23,936 nt of DNA, from IMG/VR virus record IMGVR_UViG_3300006751_000139, positions 1 to 23,936 of that record, one strand, 5' to 3'. The position numbers and the translations under genes are program-made. This document shows positions 1 through 8,490 of the stretch, one piece after another. Each line of letters begins with the position of its first letter. Positions within the stretch are counted from its first letter, which is position 1. The stretch is from a virus. Below the pieces are notes generated by a model. That model did not search any database and was not told the origin of the DNA. It worked only from the letters and a program-made list of their open reading frames with translations.

Positions 1-510
1 ATTTATTATACTAGTAATACTTGTTTGTGCTGCACTAACTGCAATATCATTAGCATTTGCTGTAATTCCAGTTCCACCAATAACATTCATAACAGCACTT
101 GTAGCTGTCATACCTGCTCCTGCAAACAAAGTTGCTATATCATCTATACTTTCTTTCCTTGTAGGGTCACCTGATTGGTCTTCATCCGAAAATGCAATAA
201 AGTCTCCACTTGTAATAATCGCTGAAGTTAAATCATTTACATCTAACTTTAAACTTACACTATTATCTGTAGCTCCACTTGCAATAGTAGACTCTATCCC
301 TCCATTTGAAGCAATAGTTAAATCAGACAATAATGGCAAGTGAGTAGTTACTGCACTAGCAGCAGCTTGGTCATCAGCTGTACATCTTCCTATAAATAAC
401 TGTGCATCTACATTTTGAAATCCTAATTCTCCATAGTGTAATGATGATGGCAAAGTAGTTGCATCAAAATCAGTTGGACTATTTCTTTTTAATTTTATTC
501 TGTTACTCAT
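1..510 (-). CDS. Fibre-like virion protein, 3' end cut off by the window
   Basis: The frame is open from an ATG at 510 to the left edge (170 codons), preceded by a good ribosome site (AGAGGTGAAAT). The N-terminus reads MSNRIKLKRNSPTDFDATTL, followed by LHYGELGFQNVDAQLFIG. This opening, a short basic start and then a GELGFN/DxxxxLFIG-like segment, is typical of phage tail-fibre or appendage proteins. The rest is rich in Ser, Thr, Ala, Asp and Gly with GGTGITANA-type beta repeats, consistent with a fibrous trimer. It is the last visible gene of the late block, directly after another fibre-like gene. The C-terminal receptor-binding part, if any, lies outside the window. Fibre-like is an inference from composition and context. 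Confidence 0.75.
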   Translation of the reverse strand, partial: MSNRIKLKRNSPTDFDATTLPSSLHYGELGFQNVDAQLFIGRCTADDQAAASAVTTHLPLLSDLTIASNGGIESTIASGATDNSVSLKLDVNDLTSAIITSGDFIAFSDEDQSGDPTRKESIDDIATLFAGAGMTATSAVMNVIGGTGITANANDIAVSAAQTSITSIIN

Positions 511-524
511 ATTTCACCTCTTGT

Positions 525-1358
525 TTATACAAATGTTCCACCATTTATATCGTTATCGTCAATCCATTTGGAACTAGCATCATCATATCTTAATAATGCT
601 CCATTGGTTGGACTTGTTAAATTTGTATCACTCATTTCATCAAGCGTATCTATTCCTGTTGCAGTAGTATCTACATACGCTTTAATACTTTCTGAACTTG
701 CTAATTTAGTAGGGCTAACTCCAGACATTGTATCGGAATCTAATACTGCACTACCACTAACCCCAGTGTTCAATACTGGACTTGTTAAAGTTTTATTTGT
801 TAGCGATTGTGAACCTGTTAAAGTTGTTACACTACTATCTATAGCTACCGTAACTGTATTGGCTGAACCAACTGTATCTATTCCAGTACCTCCTGCTATA
901 TCTAATGCTTCGCTATCTAAATCTATATTTAATGCTCCTCCACTATCTCCTTGAAAATCTAAATCTTGTGCTGTGACTTGAGTATCTACATAATCTTTTA
1001 CAGCTGCTGAAGTTGGTAATGTTGTATCATTATCATTTGAACCAATACCTTCAGATTCAACAACTAGTGTTGCTCCTTTTAAATTATCTACTTCTAAATT
1101 GCTAATAGTATTATTATCAGCATTAATTGTTTTGTTCGTAAATGTTTGAGTAGCACCAGCTACTGCTGTATTATTTAATGCATCTCTTACATTTGTTGCT
1201 GTACTATTATCTAAACTAACAGATATTTGTGAAGCATCAATACTAAAACTATCTTGTGTTTTACTTGAATTTTGTACACCAACAGTTTTTGAAACACTAG
1301 TATTTTGTACTGTAGCTTTTACTACTGGATTTGTAGATACTTTTGCAGAAATAGCCAT
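525..1358 (-). CDS. Fibre-like repeat protein (277 aa)
   Basis: This protein is low in aromatic and basic residues and rich in Thr, Ser, Asp and Val. Internal repeats are visible: QTFTNKTI and QSLTNKTLTSPVLN, and AAVKDYVDTQ and ESIKAYVDTT. A DLDFQGDSGG segment occurs near the middle. NKTLTSP and VxxYVDT modules are familiar from tail fibres and related appendage proteins of marine phages, where they build beta-rich trimeric shafts. The start ATG at 1358 overlaps the upstream stop by one base (TAATG), so translation is probably coupled. The C-terminus (ALLRYDDASSKWIDDNDINGG) resembles the end of such shaft segments. Its exact place in the virion is unknown. Confidence 0.75.
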   Translation of the reverse strand: MAISAKVSTNPVVKATVQNTSVSKTVGVQNSSKTQDSFSIDASQISVSLDNSTATNVRDALNNTAVAGATQTFTNKTINADNNTISNLEVDNLKGATLVVESEGIGSNDNDTTLPTSAAVKDYVDTQVTAQDLDFQGDSGGALNIDLDSEALDIAGGTGIDTVGSANTVTVAIDSSVTTLTGSQSLTNKTLTSPVLNTGVSGSAVLDSDTMSGVSPTKLASSESIKAYVDTTATGIDTLDEMSDTNLTSPTNGALLRYDDASSKWIDDNDINGGTFV

Positions 1359-1804
1359 TATGCTACCGATGCCGTAAATGTATGTGTTAACTTAGTTGCA
1401 CCTTTAGCAATTATAACATCGCCTTGTATGTGCCTTACCCAAGCATCTGCTGCTTGGTCATCTTTTTCTACTAAATCCCAATGTCCTTCAAAATCATCAT
1501 CAAAATGTTGTATAGCTTCAGCTGGTAATGTAAGAGTTATTGTACCAGCACTTCTATCAGCAACTACATCAAAGTGTACTTCGTTTTGACTACCTGAAGC
1601 CCAAGCATCATTAGAAGCTGCGGTACCATCAGTACCTTGACTTTTACCTGGTCCTGTAAATGCACTATGTGCATAATCTGTTACAATAACAGCTGCATAT
1701 TTATGATTACTAGTCATAGTATGCGAACTATCCAATGTTATTACATTAGTAAAATCTGCATTTTGTTGTATTTCTATATCTTGATATTGGTTTGATGAAA
1801 TCAT
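1358..1804 (-). CDS. Virion-associated protein of unknown role (148 aa)
   Basis: The start has a clear ribosome site (AGGAG six bases before ATG), and the stop TAA overlaps the next start as TAATG. The sequence is acidic and beta-rich (DIEIQQNADFTNVITL, then HTFTASVA at the end), with no membrane segment and no enzyme motif. It sits between a spike-base-like gene and a fibre-like gene, so a structural role such as a baseplate, appendage or decoration protein is inferred from position only. The opening 'qdieiqqNADFTNVITL' resembles small structural proteins of tailed phages, but I cannot assign a family. Confidence 0.65.
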   Translation of the reverse strand: MISSNQYQDIEIQQNADFTNVITLDSSHTMTSNHKYAAVIVTDYAHSAFTGPGKSQGTDGTAASNDAWASGSQNEVHFDVVADRSAGTITLTLPAEAIQHFDDDFEGHWDLVEKDDQAADAWVRHIQGDVIIAKGATKLTHTFTASVA

Positions 1805-1813
1805 TTATCTCTC

Positions 1814-2050
1814 CTAATATAAAAATACTACGTTTGCTGAACTTGATTTTGTTGCACAAACTGGATATATATGTCCTGCTAACAATCCTGTAAATGTTAT
1901 ATCTGCTCCATTTACAGTTAAGTCATAATTTCCTGCCACTTTAACGTATACTGCTCTACATGCATCTTGGTCATTAGTTGTTGCAACTACTGCCTTGATA
2001 TATGGAGCTACACTTTCTTGTGCTGTGTAATCTAATAATCCTTTAGCCAT
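1814..2050 (-). CDS. Spike-base-like small structural protein (78 aa)
   Basis: The gene has a strong ribosome site (AGGAG, six-base spacer). The pattern CRAVYVKVAGNYDLTV, then ADITFTGLLAGHIYPVCATK, then NVVFLY matches the shape of the short spike-base proteins known from gene transfer agents and phages (RCAP_Rcc01079-type). Those have a 'R.lyvg..G.v.v.....v.f.nvpaG...P...k.v......ivaly' signature. That family identity is my pattern match and has not been tested. The all-beta nature, the size and the position between connector-type and fibre-type genes agree with a small virion protein in the tail or spike region. Confidence 0.6.
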   Translation of the reverse strand: MAKGLLDYTAQESVAPYIKAVVATTNDQDACRAVYVKVAGNYDLTVNGADITFTGLLAGHIYPVCATKSSSANVVFLY

Positions 2051-2062
2051 GGTTTTCTCCTA

Positions 2063-2524
2063 TTATTTAATTGCAAAAGTACCTATCGTTCCTGCGATAA
2101 ACACTTTATTTTTATTACTTTCATTATCTGCTACTTTTTTATGAAATTCTCGAATATAATATTCTTTTGCTTTAATATCTCCTATTCTTTCAGCTAACTG
2201 AGCTTTAACATAACATACTACTGCCATAGACAACATTCTATTTAAATTTAAATGAGTTGATTCTGATGGAGAAGTTTGTTCGGTTAAACTAGTATTTGCT
2301 GTAGTTTCAGGGTCTTCATCTACAAAAGGTTTTTCAATTGAAGTATATTCAATTCTTAATCCATTAGTAATTGCTTCATCGGGATAAATAATATCATCCA
2401 AAGTTCCTCCTGTAACTCTACCTTGAGTATCTATAATTCTTCCAGAACTTCTTACAATTTTATATAATCGTAATTGCTTTCCATGTTGTATATAAGCATA
2501 ATTTCTATTTGTGTCATAACTCAT
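2063..2524 (-). CDS. Probable head-tail connector or neck protein (153 aa)
   Basis: The start overlaps the upstream stop as ATGA. The N-terminal half is beta-like (YAYIQHGKQLRLYKIV), followed by a flexible acidic stretch (DEDPETTANTSLTEQTSPSE) and then a helical C-terminal half (LNRMLSMAVVCYVKAQLAERIG). A helical 'AvvcYvkAqlaeriGdikakeyY..eF..k..' segment is typical of phage connector or neck proteins, which often end in such a helix pair. The assignment rests on this and on its place after portal, scaffold, capsid and another putative connector gene. It could form one functional unit with the 92-residue product just upstream. Confidence 0.5.
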   Translation of the reverse strand: MSYDTNRNYAYIQHGKQLRLYKIVRSSGRIIDTQGRVTGGTLDDIIYPDEAITNGLRIEYTSIEKPFVDEDPETTANTSLTEQTSPSESTHLNLNRMLSMAVVCYVKAQLAERIGDIKAKEYYIREFHKKVADNESNKNKVFIAGTIGTFAIK

Positions 2525-2799
2525 GGATTTGTGTCCTCTGTTACTAATGGTTCGTTTTGCAATCTTCTAATTGCTTTATATTTATTATCATCTTCTGTAT
2601 CTAAAACACTTACACTCTTAATAGCAATTAATCCCGCTGGTAAATCATAATCTCTTGTATCAGCTACAATATTTTGTTTATTTACTTCTGTATTAATTTC
2701 ATTAGAAGATTGTATTTGATGAAATGCATCTTTAATATATGCTATAACCAAATTAGTGTCTCTAGAATTTGCTCTTTCCATTATTTCTAAAATTTTCAT
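2521..2799 (-). CDS. Probable head-tail adaptor protein (92 aa)
   Basis: This gene starts at a TAATG junction with the preceding gene and ends in an ATGA junction with the next. The helical start (LEIMERANSRDTNLVIAYIK DAFHQI) is followed by the segment NIVADTRDYDLPAG and then LIAIKSVSVLD. An 'R.Y.LP.dli.i..v.v.d' segment is characteristic of head-tail adaptors and tail tubular A-like proteins in tailed phages, where helices pack on the portal. At 92 residues it is short for that family, and the following gene may supply the rest of the domain. Assigned by motif and position; moderate certainty. Confidence 0.5.
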   Translation of the reverse strand: MKILEIMERANSRDTNLVIAYIKDAFHQIQSSNEINTEVNKQNIVADTRDYDLPAGLIAIKSVSVLDTEDDNKYKAIRRLQNEPLVTEDTNP

Positions 2800-3680
2800 T
2801 ATGTTGCTGCTCCTTCTTGCTGTCTTTGAGCTTGTTGTTTTTCTTGTGGAGCTCCAATAGCTCCTGATATTGCTTGCAATTCTGATATTGCTCTTTGATA
2901 AAAAGCCATTGCTGCTTGTAATCGTTGATTTGCAAGACTTAAATTTCCTTGAGAAGCTTGTAAAACTGCTGCTGCCATTTCAGGGTCTTCATCTTCTAAC
3001 CAGTGAATAGCAGATAAACTTGTTTTGCTTGTAGCATCAACTGAAGCCATACCTCCTTCTAAAATCTTTTCAGCATCTAATGAATTAGACAATCTTAACA
3101 TATCTAATGATGCTGCATAAAATAATGCTACATTTTCATATTCTGTTAATACCCATGAATCGGTATTTTCATCAATTACTGGGGGAGCTGAATAAACAAT
3201 AACTCCTTTATCTCCTTCTTCTGAATCTACTGTGACAGTAGTTCCGATTGGATTCGTATATGCATGTTGATACGAATTGCCACTCCCCACGTGTGCATTA
3301 TAATCAGGGTCTGGTTTAATATATATTTTACCACTTAATTTATAATATTTAGGAAACATTTTTGTTGGAAACGACAAACTACTAGGTTCATCTGTCATAT
3401 GTATAGCAATTTCAGGTATTTCTTGACATACTCTTTTTTTAGTGCCATCATTACGATAAACTGCTAATATCTTATCATATGCCAAATCAGAACCATTTCC
3501 AATAATACTTGCTCCAGCACTATCAAATCCATTTATTTCTACTTCAGAAGCAACAGTCCATAAAAATCTTTCAGGTAAACTAGATACAATAAACTTAGCA
3601 CCTGCATTTAGATTTTCTACAAGAAATCTAGCTTTGGAAGCATTTCCAGTTATATTATTTACTTTTTCCCATAATTTCAT
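2799..3680 (-). CDS. Virion structural protein downstream of capsid (293 aa)
   Basis: I place the start at the ATG at 3680 (MKLWEKVNNITGN) because AAGAGGA lies seven bases upstream. The in-frame ATG 30 bases further up has no ribosome site and lies inside a hairpin. Visible parts are a helical start, a beta-rich middle (FPKYYKLSGKIYIKPDPDY; GVIVYSAPPVID), a helix (YENVALFYAASLDMLRL), and a long C-terminal helix rich in Ala and Gln ending in EKQQAQRQQEGAAT. The 'YyklsgkIyIkPdP' segment recurs in phage head-tail connector or neck proteins. A connector role is inferred from the order capsid, this gene, adaptor. No enzyme motif is seen. Confidence 0.65.
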   Translation of the reverse strand: MKLWEKVNNITGNASKARFLVENLNAGAKFIVSSLPERFLWTVASEVEINGFDSAGASIIGNGSDLAYDKILAVYRNDGTKKRVCQEIPEIAIHMTDEPSSLSFPTKMFPKYYKLSGKIYIKPDPDYNAHVGSGNSYQHAYTNPIGTTVTVDSEEGDKGVIVYSAPPVIDENTDSWVLTEYENVALFYAASLDMLRLSNSLDAEKILEGGMASVDATSKTSLSAIHWLEDEDPEMAAAVLQASQGNLSLANQRLQAAMAFYQRAISELQAISGAIGAPQEKQQAQRQQEGAAT

Positions 3681-3695
3681 ATCATTTCCTCTTAA

Positions 3696-3751
3696 CAGAT
3701 AGGTCCCCATAGGGAGAAAGGAGGTAAAGAACCTACAAGGACCAACATCTG
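3696..3751 (-). other. Interrupted stem-loop between capsid and connector genes
   Basis: In the minus-strand transcript CAGAT and GGTCC (separated by GTT) pair with GGACC and ATCTG (separated by one base). This gives a 10 bp interrupted stem, and AGGT/ACCT form a small hairpin inside. No U-run follows, so it is not a standard terminator. A processing site, 3'-end stabiliser or attenuator that sets capsid above downstream genes is possible. It contains the alternative upstream ATG of the next gene. Confidence 0.4.
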
Positions 3752-3762
3752 TAATTTAGCTA

Positions 3763-5310
3763 TTATTTCCAAATAGCGTGTGATTCTGGCATCATAAATT
3801 CGAAGCCAGCCTCAGTTAGAATCATATCTACTCTCTTGTCAATACCTGAGTTTTCTAAAGTCTGAACTCCGACATAGATTGAAGTATCACGATTCACACC
3901 ATTACCAACTAATGGTCTGTATTTAACATTATTCATGTTAAGCGCAAGGATTTTCACGTGTGAACCATCCAAAGCAATACATCTAGAAACATTAATGTCT
4001 CCGTATACTGTTGAAATAGTTGTTACATCTAATCCCATTACTTTCTTACGACCAGTAATTGCTAGGTCTGCTCTAAACTGGTCATCAATATCGATGTTTT
4101 GTTTAAAGAATCCACCTAGTTTGTGTAGCCAAGTAAAGACTTCAGTACTACATAAGAATACTGTTGCTTTGTCTTGGTTGTATCGTGGGTCTTGGTATTT
4201 TGACATATCTTGCAAGAAGTCATCAATGTTCTTAGATGAACTCCATGAGAAGATATTACCATAATTCAAGACATAATCCACAGCACCTTGGGTATGGTTA
4301 ACACTTGAATCGGTCACTTGAGATGAGAAAAGCCCTGCTTGTTCAATATCCCATTTGTGTTCGATTAACTTATCTTTCCAAACACGAGCCCATTCGTTTG
4401 GTTCATACTTAAGAGCTGTTGCTCTTGCTGTATTAGTCATTCCGAACTCAGTTCTGAAGATTTGTGTTTGTCCATAACCAGTTGAGTATGGATTATCTTT
4501 CCAGGTTTTTCCTAATAATGAAGAACCTTCTCCGAAAGAGTTACCTACTACGTAAGAACGTCTTTCTTCAAGAGTTTCTGCAATATCTGCACTGTAACTA
4601 ACACATTGTGCTACATCGCTTGCATAGGAAGCTGATTCTACATGAGTCGCTGCTGGAACTCTAAGAATCTTACCTGTGATTAACTTAGTTTCAGCAGTTG
4701 CTGAACCTGTTCCGCTATTTGCACTAAGGTTTGATGCACCTTGAGCTGCTACTGCAGTAATGCGAACTAACATATAGTCAGTTGCTGCACCACCGCCAGC
4801 TGTTGAACTCATAGGTACTTTTAGTACTTGATTAACTTGTAAGAACTCAGGAGCGGTTCCTGCGTCTCCTACTTTAATTGCGCCATTTGATTGACCTTGG
4901 ACATTTTGGATATTACCTGCGCTAAAGTAGTCAGTTGCCATGTATAATTTAACTTCACCAGCAAGTGATAAAGCTGAATTATCTGATTCTTTCAGTTCTG
5001 CATTATTGTGCACATCTGTAGAACTATGTCTGTAACCAACTACGTAAGCATAACGTTTTAACCAAGATTGTCTCTTCTCTGTAAACTTAAATGATGGGTC
5101 ATCTGTAGGTTTCTTCGCTAACATTGAAACAAGTCTGAAGAATGGAGTTTGGCTTAAAGCTAACTCCGAAAATCTTTCAGAAAAGTCATATCGTCTACGT
5201 AAATCACCTGTACTCAGGGAACTTCCCTGAGAAGCAGCATAACCTTCACTTAAGCCTGTAGAGGTAGCAATTGCCAACGGCGTATCTGCTGGATAACTTG
5301 TATCTGCCAT
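3763..5310 (-). CDS. Major capsid protein (515 aa)
   Basis: This protein forms the icosahedral shell. A very strong ribosome site (AGGAGGG) precedes the ATG, and codon choice is visibly less AT-driven than in neighbouring genes, as expected of the most expressed late gene. The N-terminal arm (1-35) is polar and rich in Ser. A segment around 40-115 (DLRRRYDFSERFSELALSQT, then FKFTEKRQSW) and the C-terminal half (FRTEFGMTNTARATALKYE, KDKLIEHKWDIEQAGLF, RVDMILTEAGFEFMMPES) have the layout of the SU10-like HK97-fold capsid proteins. Residues about 120-225 are Gly/Ala/Ser/Thr-rich (SSTAGGGAATDYM, SANSGTGSATAETK) and may be an inserted surface domain. Its place after portal and scaffold supports the call. 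Confidence 0.88.
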   Translation of the reverse strand: MADTSYPADTPLAIATSTGLSEGYAASQGSSLSTGDLRRRYDFSERFSELALSQTPFFRLVSMLAKKPTDDPSFKFTEKRQSWLKRYAYVVGYRHSSTDVHNNAELKESDNSALSLAGEVKLYMATDYFSAGNIQNVQGQSNGAIKVGDAGTAPEFLQVNQVLKVPMSSTAGGGAATDYMLVRITAVAAQGASNLSANSGTGSATAETKLITGKILRVPAATHVESASYASDVAQCVSYSADIAETLEERRSYVVGNSFGEGSSLLGKTWKDNPYSTGYGQTQIFRTEFGMTNTARATALKYEPNEWARVWKDKLIEHKWDIEQAGLFSSQVTDSSVNHTQGAVDYVLNYGNIFSWSSSKNIDDFLQDMSKYQDPRYNQDKATVFLCSTEVFTWLHKLGGFFKQNIDIDDQFRADLAITGRKKVMGLDVTTISTVYGDINVSRCIALDGSHVKILALNMNNVKYRPLVGNGVNRDTSIYVGVQTLENSGIDKRVDMILTEAGFEFMMPESHAIWK

Positions 5311-5343
5311 TTTGTTTCCCTCCTAGGGTATTTAGGTTTATGT

Positions 5344-6213
5344 TTACATTAACTCGTCTAACCCAGTCCCTTGAGATAACAACTTGTCAAAAACGGCATC
5401 GTCTACTGATTTTTCTTCTCTTTGTACATTCCCAGTTGCTGCAACACTAGTTGGCATCTGTCTAACATTTTTCATTTGTTGAACTACATCATTTCTAGCC
5501 CCTTCTGCTACAATAGCATCACGACTATCTCTATGTTTCAAATAATAGACATCTTCCAAAGTTAGTTTATGTTCTTTTGCATAATCTATCAAACCATCAT
5601 AGGCTTCTGGAGAAATATTGAATTTAGATTTAAATTCTTCTTCCTGAGAAGCTCTACGTGATTGTTCTGATTGTTTTTGTGCAAAATCACCCAATCTTCG
5701 TTGCACTACTCCATCTACTGTTGCATTAAACAACTTTGCAGATGAAGAAGTCGGGTCTGACAAAGCTTCATCATAATCAAACATAAAGTCTTCGTCTAAG
5801 CCAAGCTGCTCTTTTACACTCTTAGGTGCTGAGCCGCCACCCTCAAAATAATTTCTCACATGAGAGATTAAATTAGGGTCTTCTTTCATTGCATTTAGTA
5901 AAGGCATATAAGGTTCTAACTCTGTTAAACGATTATTAAGTCGCTTAGCTTCACGAGAAGAATCACTATATCTCTTTTCTAAATTAGCTACATCCTCATT
6001 AGGATTAGCTTGTTGCTCTACACCAGGGTTCCCTTGAGAGGAAGTTATCTGTTCTTGAGCCTCAGTTTCAATCGGCTGTTCTAGCGTTTCACCCATAACT
6101 TGTTTGTCAAGCTGAGAAAAAAATTCTTCAGCCACAGCATTGTCTTCTGGGGCTACTTGTTGTTCTGCTCTTTCAGCATCATCAACTAATAGGTTATCCT
6201 TATTTTCACTCAT
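5344..6213 (-). CDS. Capsid scaffolding protein (289 aa)
   Basis: This would be the internal assembly core, lost from mature heads. The product is highly charged and Gln/Glu-rich with no Cys or membrane segment. It has an acidic disordered N-terminus (residues 1-75), a coiled-coil part (VANLEKRYSDSSREAKRLNN, about 75-100), a middle helical region (about 160-210) and a C-terminal helical tail (KSVDDAVFDKLLSQGTGLDE) that could bind the capsid shell. It lies exactly where tailed phages put scaffold, between portal and major capsid genes, and has a good ribosome site (GGAG). No protease triad is visible, so it is scaffold only, not a protease-scaffold fusion. Confidence 0.8.
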   Translation of the reverse strand: MSENKDNLLVDDAERAEQQVAPEDNAVAEEFFSQLDKQVMGETLEQPIETEAQEQITSSQGNPGVEQQANPNEDVANLEKRYSDSSREAKRLNNRLTELEPYMPLLNAMKEDPNLISHVRNYFEGGGSAPKSVKEQLGLDEDFMFDYDEALSDPTSSSAKLFNATVDGVVQRRLGDFAQKQSEQSRRASQEEEFKSKFNISPEAYDGLIDYAKEHKLTLEDVYYLKHRDSRDAIVAEGARNDVVQQMKNVRQMPTSVAATGNVQREEKSVDDAVFDKLLSQGTGLDELM

Positions 6214-6236
6214 ACTGTACTCCTTCTAATTTACAG

Positions 6237-8489
6237 TTATTTTTTCTGTTTATCAACACTAATCTTTTTCTTTTCTAGTGCTAATTCTTTTTTTACTATA
6301 TCTACGGTATCTTTCATACGACCTCGTAGAATTTTTTGTTCTGCTACGGTTTCTGTTAATTGCTTATCTACAATCTTAGAACCTTCATTAATTTTATCTT
6401 TAATTCCAGCTTGAATTACTTGTCTTTCCAATGTTTCATTATCTCTTTGCATTTCTTTCATTTGCCCTTCCATTGATTCTATCTGTTGTTGCATTTGAGA
6501 GTAAATACTCTTTCTTTGAACTATTGCCTTTTTATTTCTAATATCGGTTTGTTCTAACATTGCTATATCATCTATTAATCCAGCTTGGAACCATCTAAAA
6601 TACTCTTCTAATAATGCCCATCTATTGACAGGTTGAGTCGAACCAGCTACAATTCTAATATCAAATTTATTTGTTTGATAATCATTATACCTTTGAATAA
6701 CTTCTCCAAAACTATTATACATAGGAATATTAATAGAAACTTCTTGTACTTCGCCTTCTCCTGCTCCAGCTTCAGGTTGAACTATCCTAAATACTTTTTG
6801 GCTTGTATATGTAAATTGAGCAATTTCTTTAAATACTTTACCCATATGCTCTAATGATGGTTCAACAACATTATTTACCCATTGTCTAATTCTTCTTGTT
6901 CCATATTCATCCATTGCTAACATACCACGATAAGTTTCGTGACTTTGGTCTCCTACTCCTTGCATACTTGATGCAACTCCACTAATATATTCAATATCTT
7001 GTTTTCCTGTTTGAGTTACTGTATAAAAAGCATTGTTAATAGGTAAAGGTTGAACGGGAGTTGGAACATCAAATCCTTGTCTATATTTTAATAAAGCACC
7101 AGGACTGCTTGAATATTTTTCCCACTCTTCTTCATCAACACTACCCTCAGTATATAGCCATCTAAGATTAGAAGCTAAATTTGCATTATGTAGCATAATT
7201 TGATGTGATTTATTTATTTCTCTTTGTTTACCAATCATTGGCAATACTGCGCTCATTGGGTATGGAGTATTTGTATGACCATATACTATTGGAATAATAG
7301 GATACTCTTCTATAGGAAGAATAGTTTCATATAAAAACATATCTCCAGCTGAAGCACACATTTTAATTTGAGTTTTAAAAAAATCTATAGTTTCTATAAT
7401 ATTTTTAGCATAAGCTTCTACTTTTGCTAAATTTTCAAAGTCTTTTCTAGGAATTACATTTTGAGTAGTTTTTGTTTGAGCTTTTACCAATTCAGCTTCC
7501 ATTATCATTTGTTGTTCTTGTATTTTTTGCTCTGCTTCTTTTTGCGCTTTTAACAATTCAACTTGCATTCTTTCAGGAAGTATTTCTCCTTCATTTACTA
7601 ATGCTTGCAATTCTACTTCTTTTTCTTTTAAAGAAACTTGTATATCTGTAGCTATTATTTCAACTTTTTCTTTAGCTTCTATTTTAATCAATTCTAATTC
7701 TTTTTCATTGGGAGGTTGTTTTAACCATACATTTACATAAGGAACTTTCTCTTTTGTATACACTTCATAAAAATCTACAATTTCATCTTGTTCTCCTTGC
7801 AATGTATATGCTTCATATTCTAAATCTCCTGGCTGTACATTTTCTGAGTCGTGAATATCTCTTTTTGAGTATTGTTTACTTTCTGTTGAGCCACTTGCTC
7901 TTACAATTTTTTTCTTAAATTGAGGAAATAAATTAATAAGAGTTGTTTTTGATAAATTCTTTTGAACAATAATATAACTTGCATCACGAAATAAAAAATC
8001 TCTACTTTGAGGGTCTACATAAATATCATAAGGGTCTACAGAATTAAATATAACTTCTCCCGTTCCTCTATCGGCATTAGGGTCTACATCTATTTTAAAA
8101 TATCCAACACCTTTTACAAGAGAATCTTGAATAACCTGACTAAATAAACTTTTTCCACTAGATAAATGCCAACAATATTCAGCAATTGAACTATGAACAT
8201 GAGCTATATCAGAATCGCTTCCATCTGCTCCAATTGCTTGCCATCTAGGATTATTGGCTGTAACAAAATATTTCATAATTTCTATAGCTGGGGTTATACG
8301 ATTAATAATAAAATCTGGCATTCCTCCTTCACGTAAATCTTCCTTTTCTTGAGCAGATAATTGTTCATTTAAATAGAAATCCATGCTTTTTTGAGAATCA
8401 ACAAACCATTTTTTCCTATAGTAACTATTCGCTTTTTGGAATAATTGTTTATTTATATCAGCTTTATTTTTTCTTCCTCTTTTTGCCAT
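6237..8489 (-). CDS. Portal protein, P22-like large type (750 aa)
   Basis: The dodecameric ring at one head vertex through which DNA enters and leaves. The N-terminal part has portal-type segments: DFIINRITPAIEIMKYF (about 59-75), then IAEYCWHLS and DSLVKGVGYFKIDVDP (about 122-137), then the hallmark VDPYDIYVDPQSRDF (151-165). Residues about 262-345 form a long charged heptad-like stretch rich in Glu, Lys and Gln, an apparent coiled-coil insertion in the middle of the fold. The last 110 residues are again coiled-coil, like the barrel of P22-type portals. The length of 750 residues is close to the large P22 class. It starts one base after the lysis gene stop, with AAGGGAT as ribosome site. Confidence 0.88.
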   Translation of the reverse strand: MAKRGRKNKADINKQLFQKANSYYRKKWFVDSQKSMDFYLNEQLSAQEKEDLREGGMPDFIINRITPAIEIMKYFVTANNPRWQAIGADGSDSDIAHVHSSIAEYCWHLSSGKSLFSQVIQDSLVKGVGYFKIDVDPNADRGTGEVIFNSVDPYDIYVDPQSRDFLFRDASYIIVQKNLSKTTLINLFPQFKKKIVRASGSTESKQYSKRDIHDSENVQPGDLEYEAYTLQGEQDEIVDFYEVYTKEKVPYVNVWLKQPPNEKELELIKIEAKEKVEIIATDIQVSLKEKEVELQALVNEGEILPERMQVELLKAQKEAEQKIQEQQMIMEAELVKAQTKTTQNVIPRKDFENLAKVEAYAKNIIETIDFFKTQIKMCASAGDMFLYETILPIEEYPIIPIVYGHTNTPYPMSAVLPMIGKQREINKSHQIMLHNANLASNLRWLYTEGSVDEEEWEKYSSSPGALLKYRQGFDVPTPVQPLPINNAFYTVTQTGKQDIEYISGVASSMQGVGDQSHETYRGMLAMDEYGTRRIRQWVNNVVEPSLEHMGKVFKEIAQFTYTSQKVFRIVQPEAGAGEGEVQEVSINIPMYNSFGEVIQRYNDYQTNKFDIRIVAGSTQPVNRWALLEEYFRWFQAGLIDDIAMLEQTDIRNKKAIVQRKSIYSQMQQQIESMEGQMKEMQRDNETLERQVIQAGIKDKINEGSKIVDKQLTETVAEQKILRGRMKDTVDIVKKELALEKKKISVDKQKK

Positions 8490-8490
8490 A

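Noticed and set aside
3681-3710. Longer start (MGTYLLRGND...) for the gene at 2799-3680
   Set aside because: No ribosome site before the upstream ATG, and it lies inside a hairpin; the ATG at 3680 has AAGAGGA at good spacing.
3935-4264. 109-codon frame on the plus strand inside the capsid gene
   Set aside because: It lies wholly opposite a strongly supported capsid gene, and its product shows no domain and no ribosome site.
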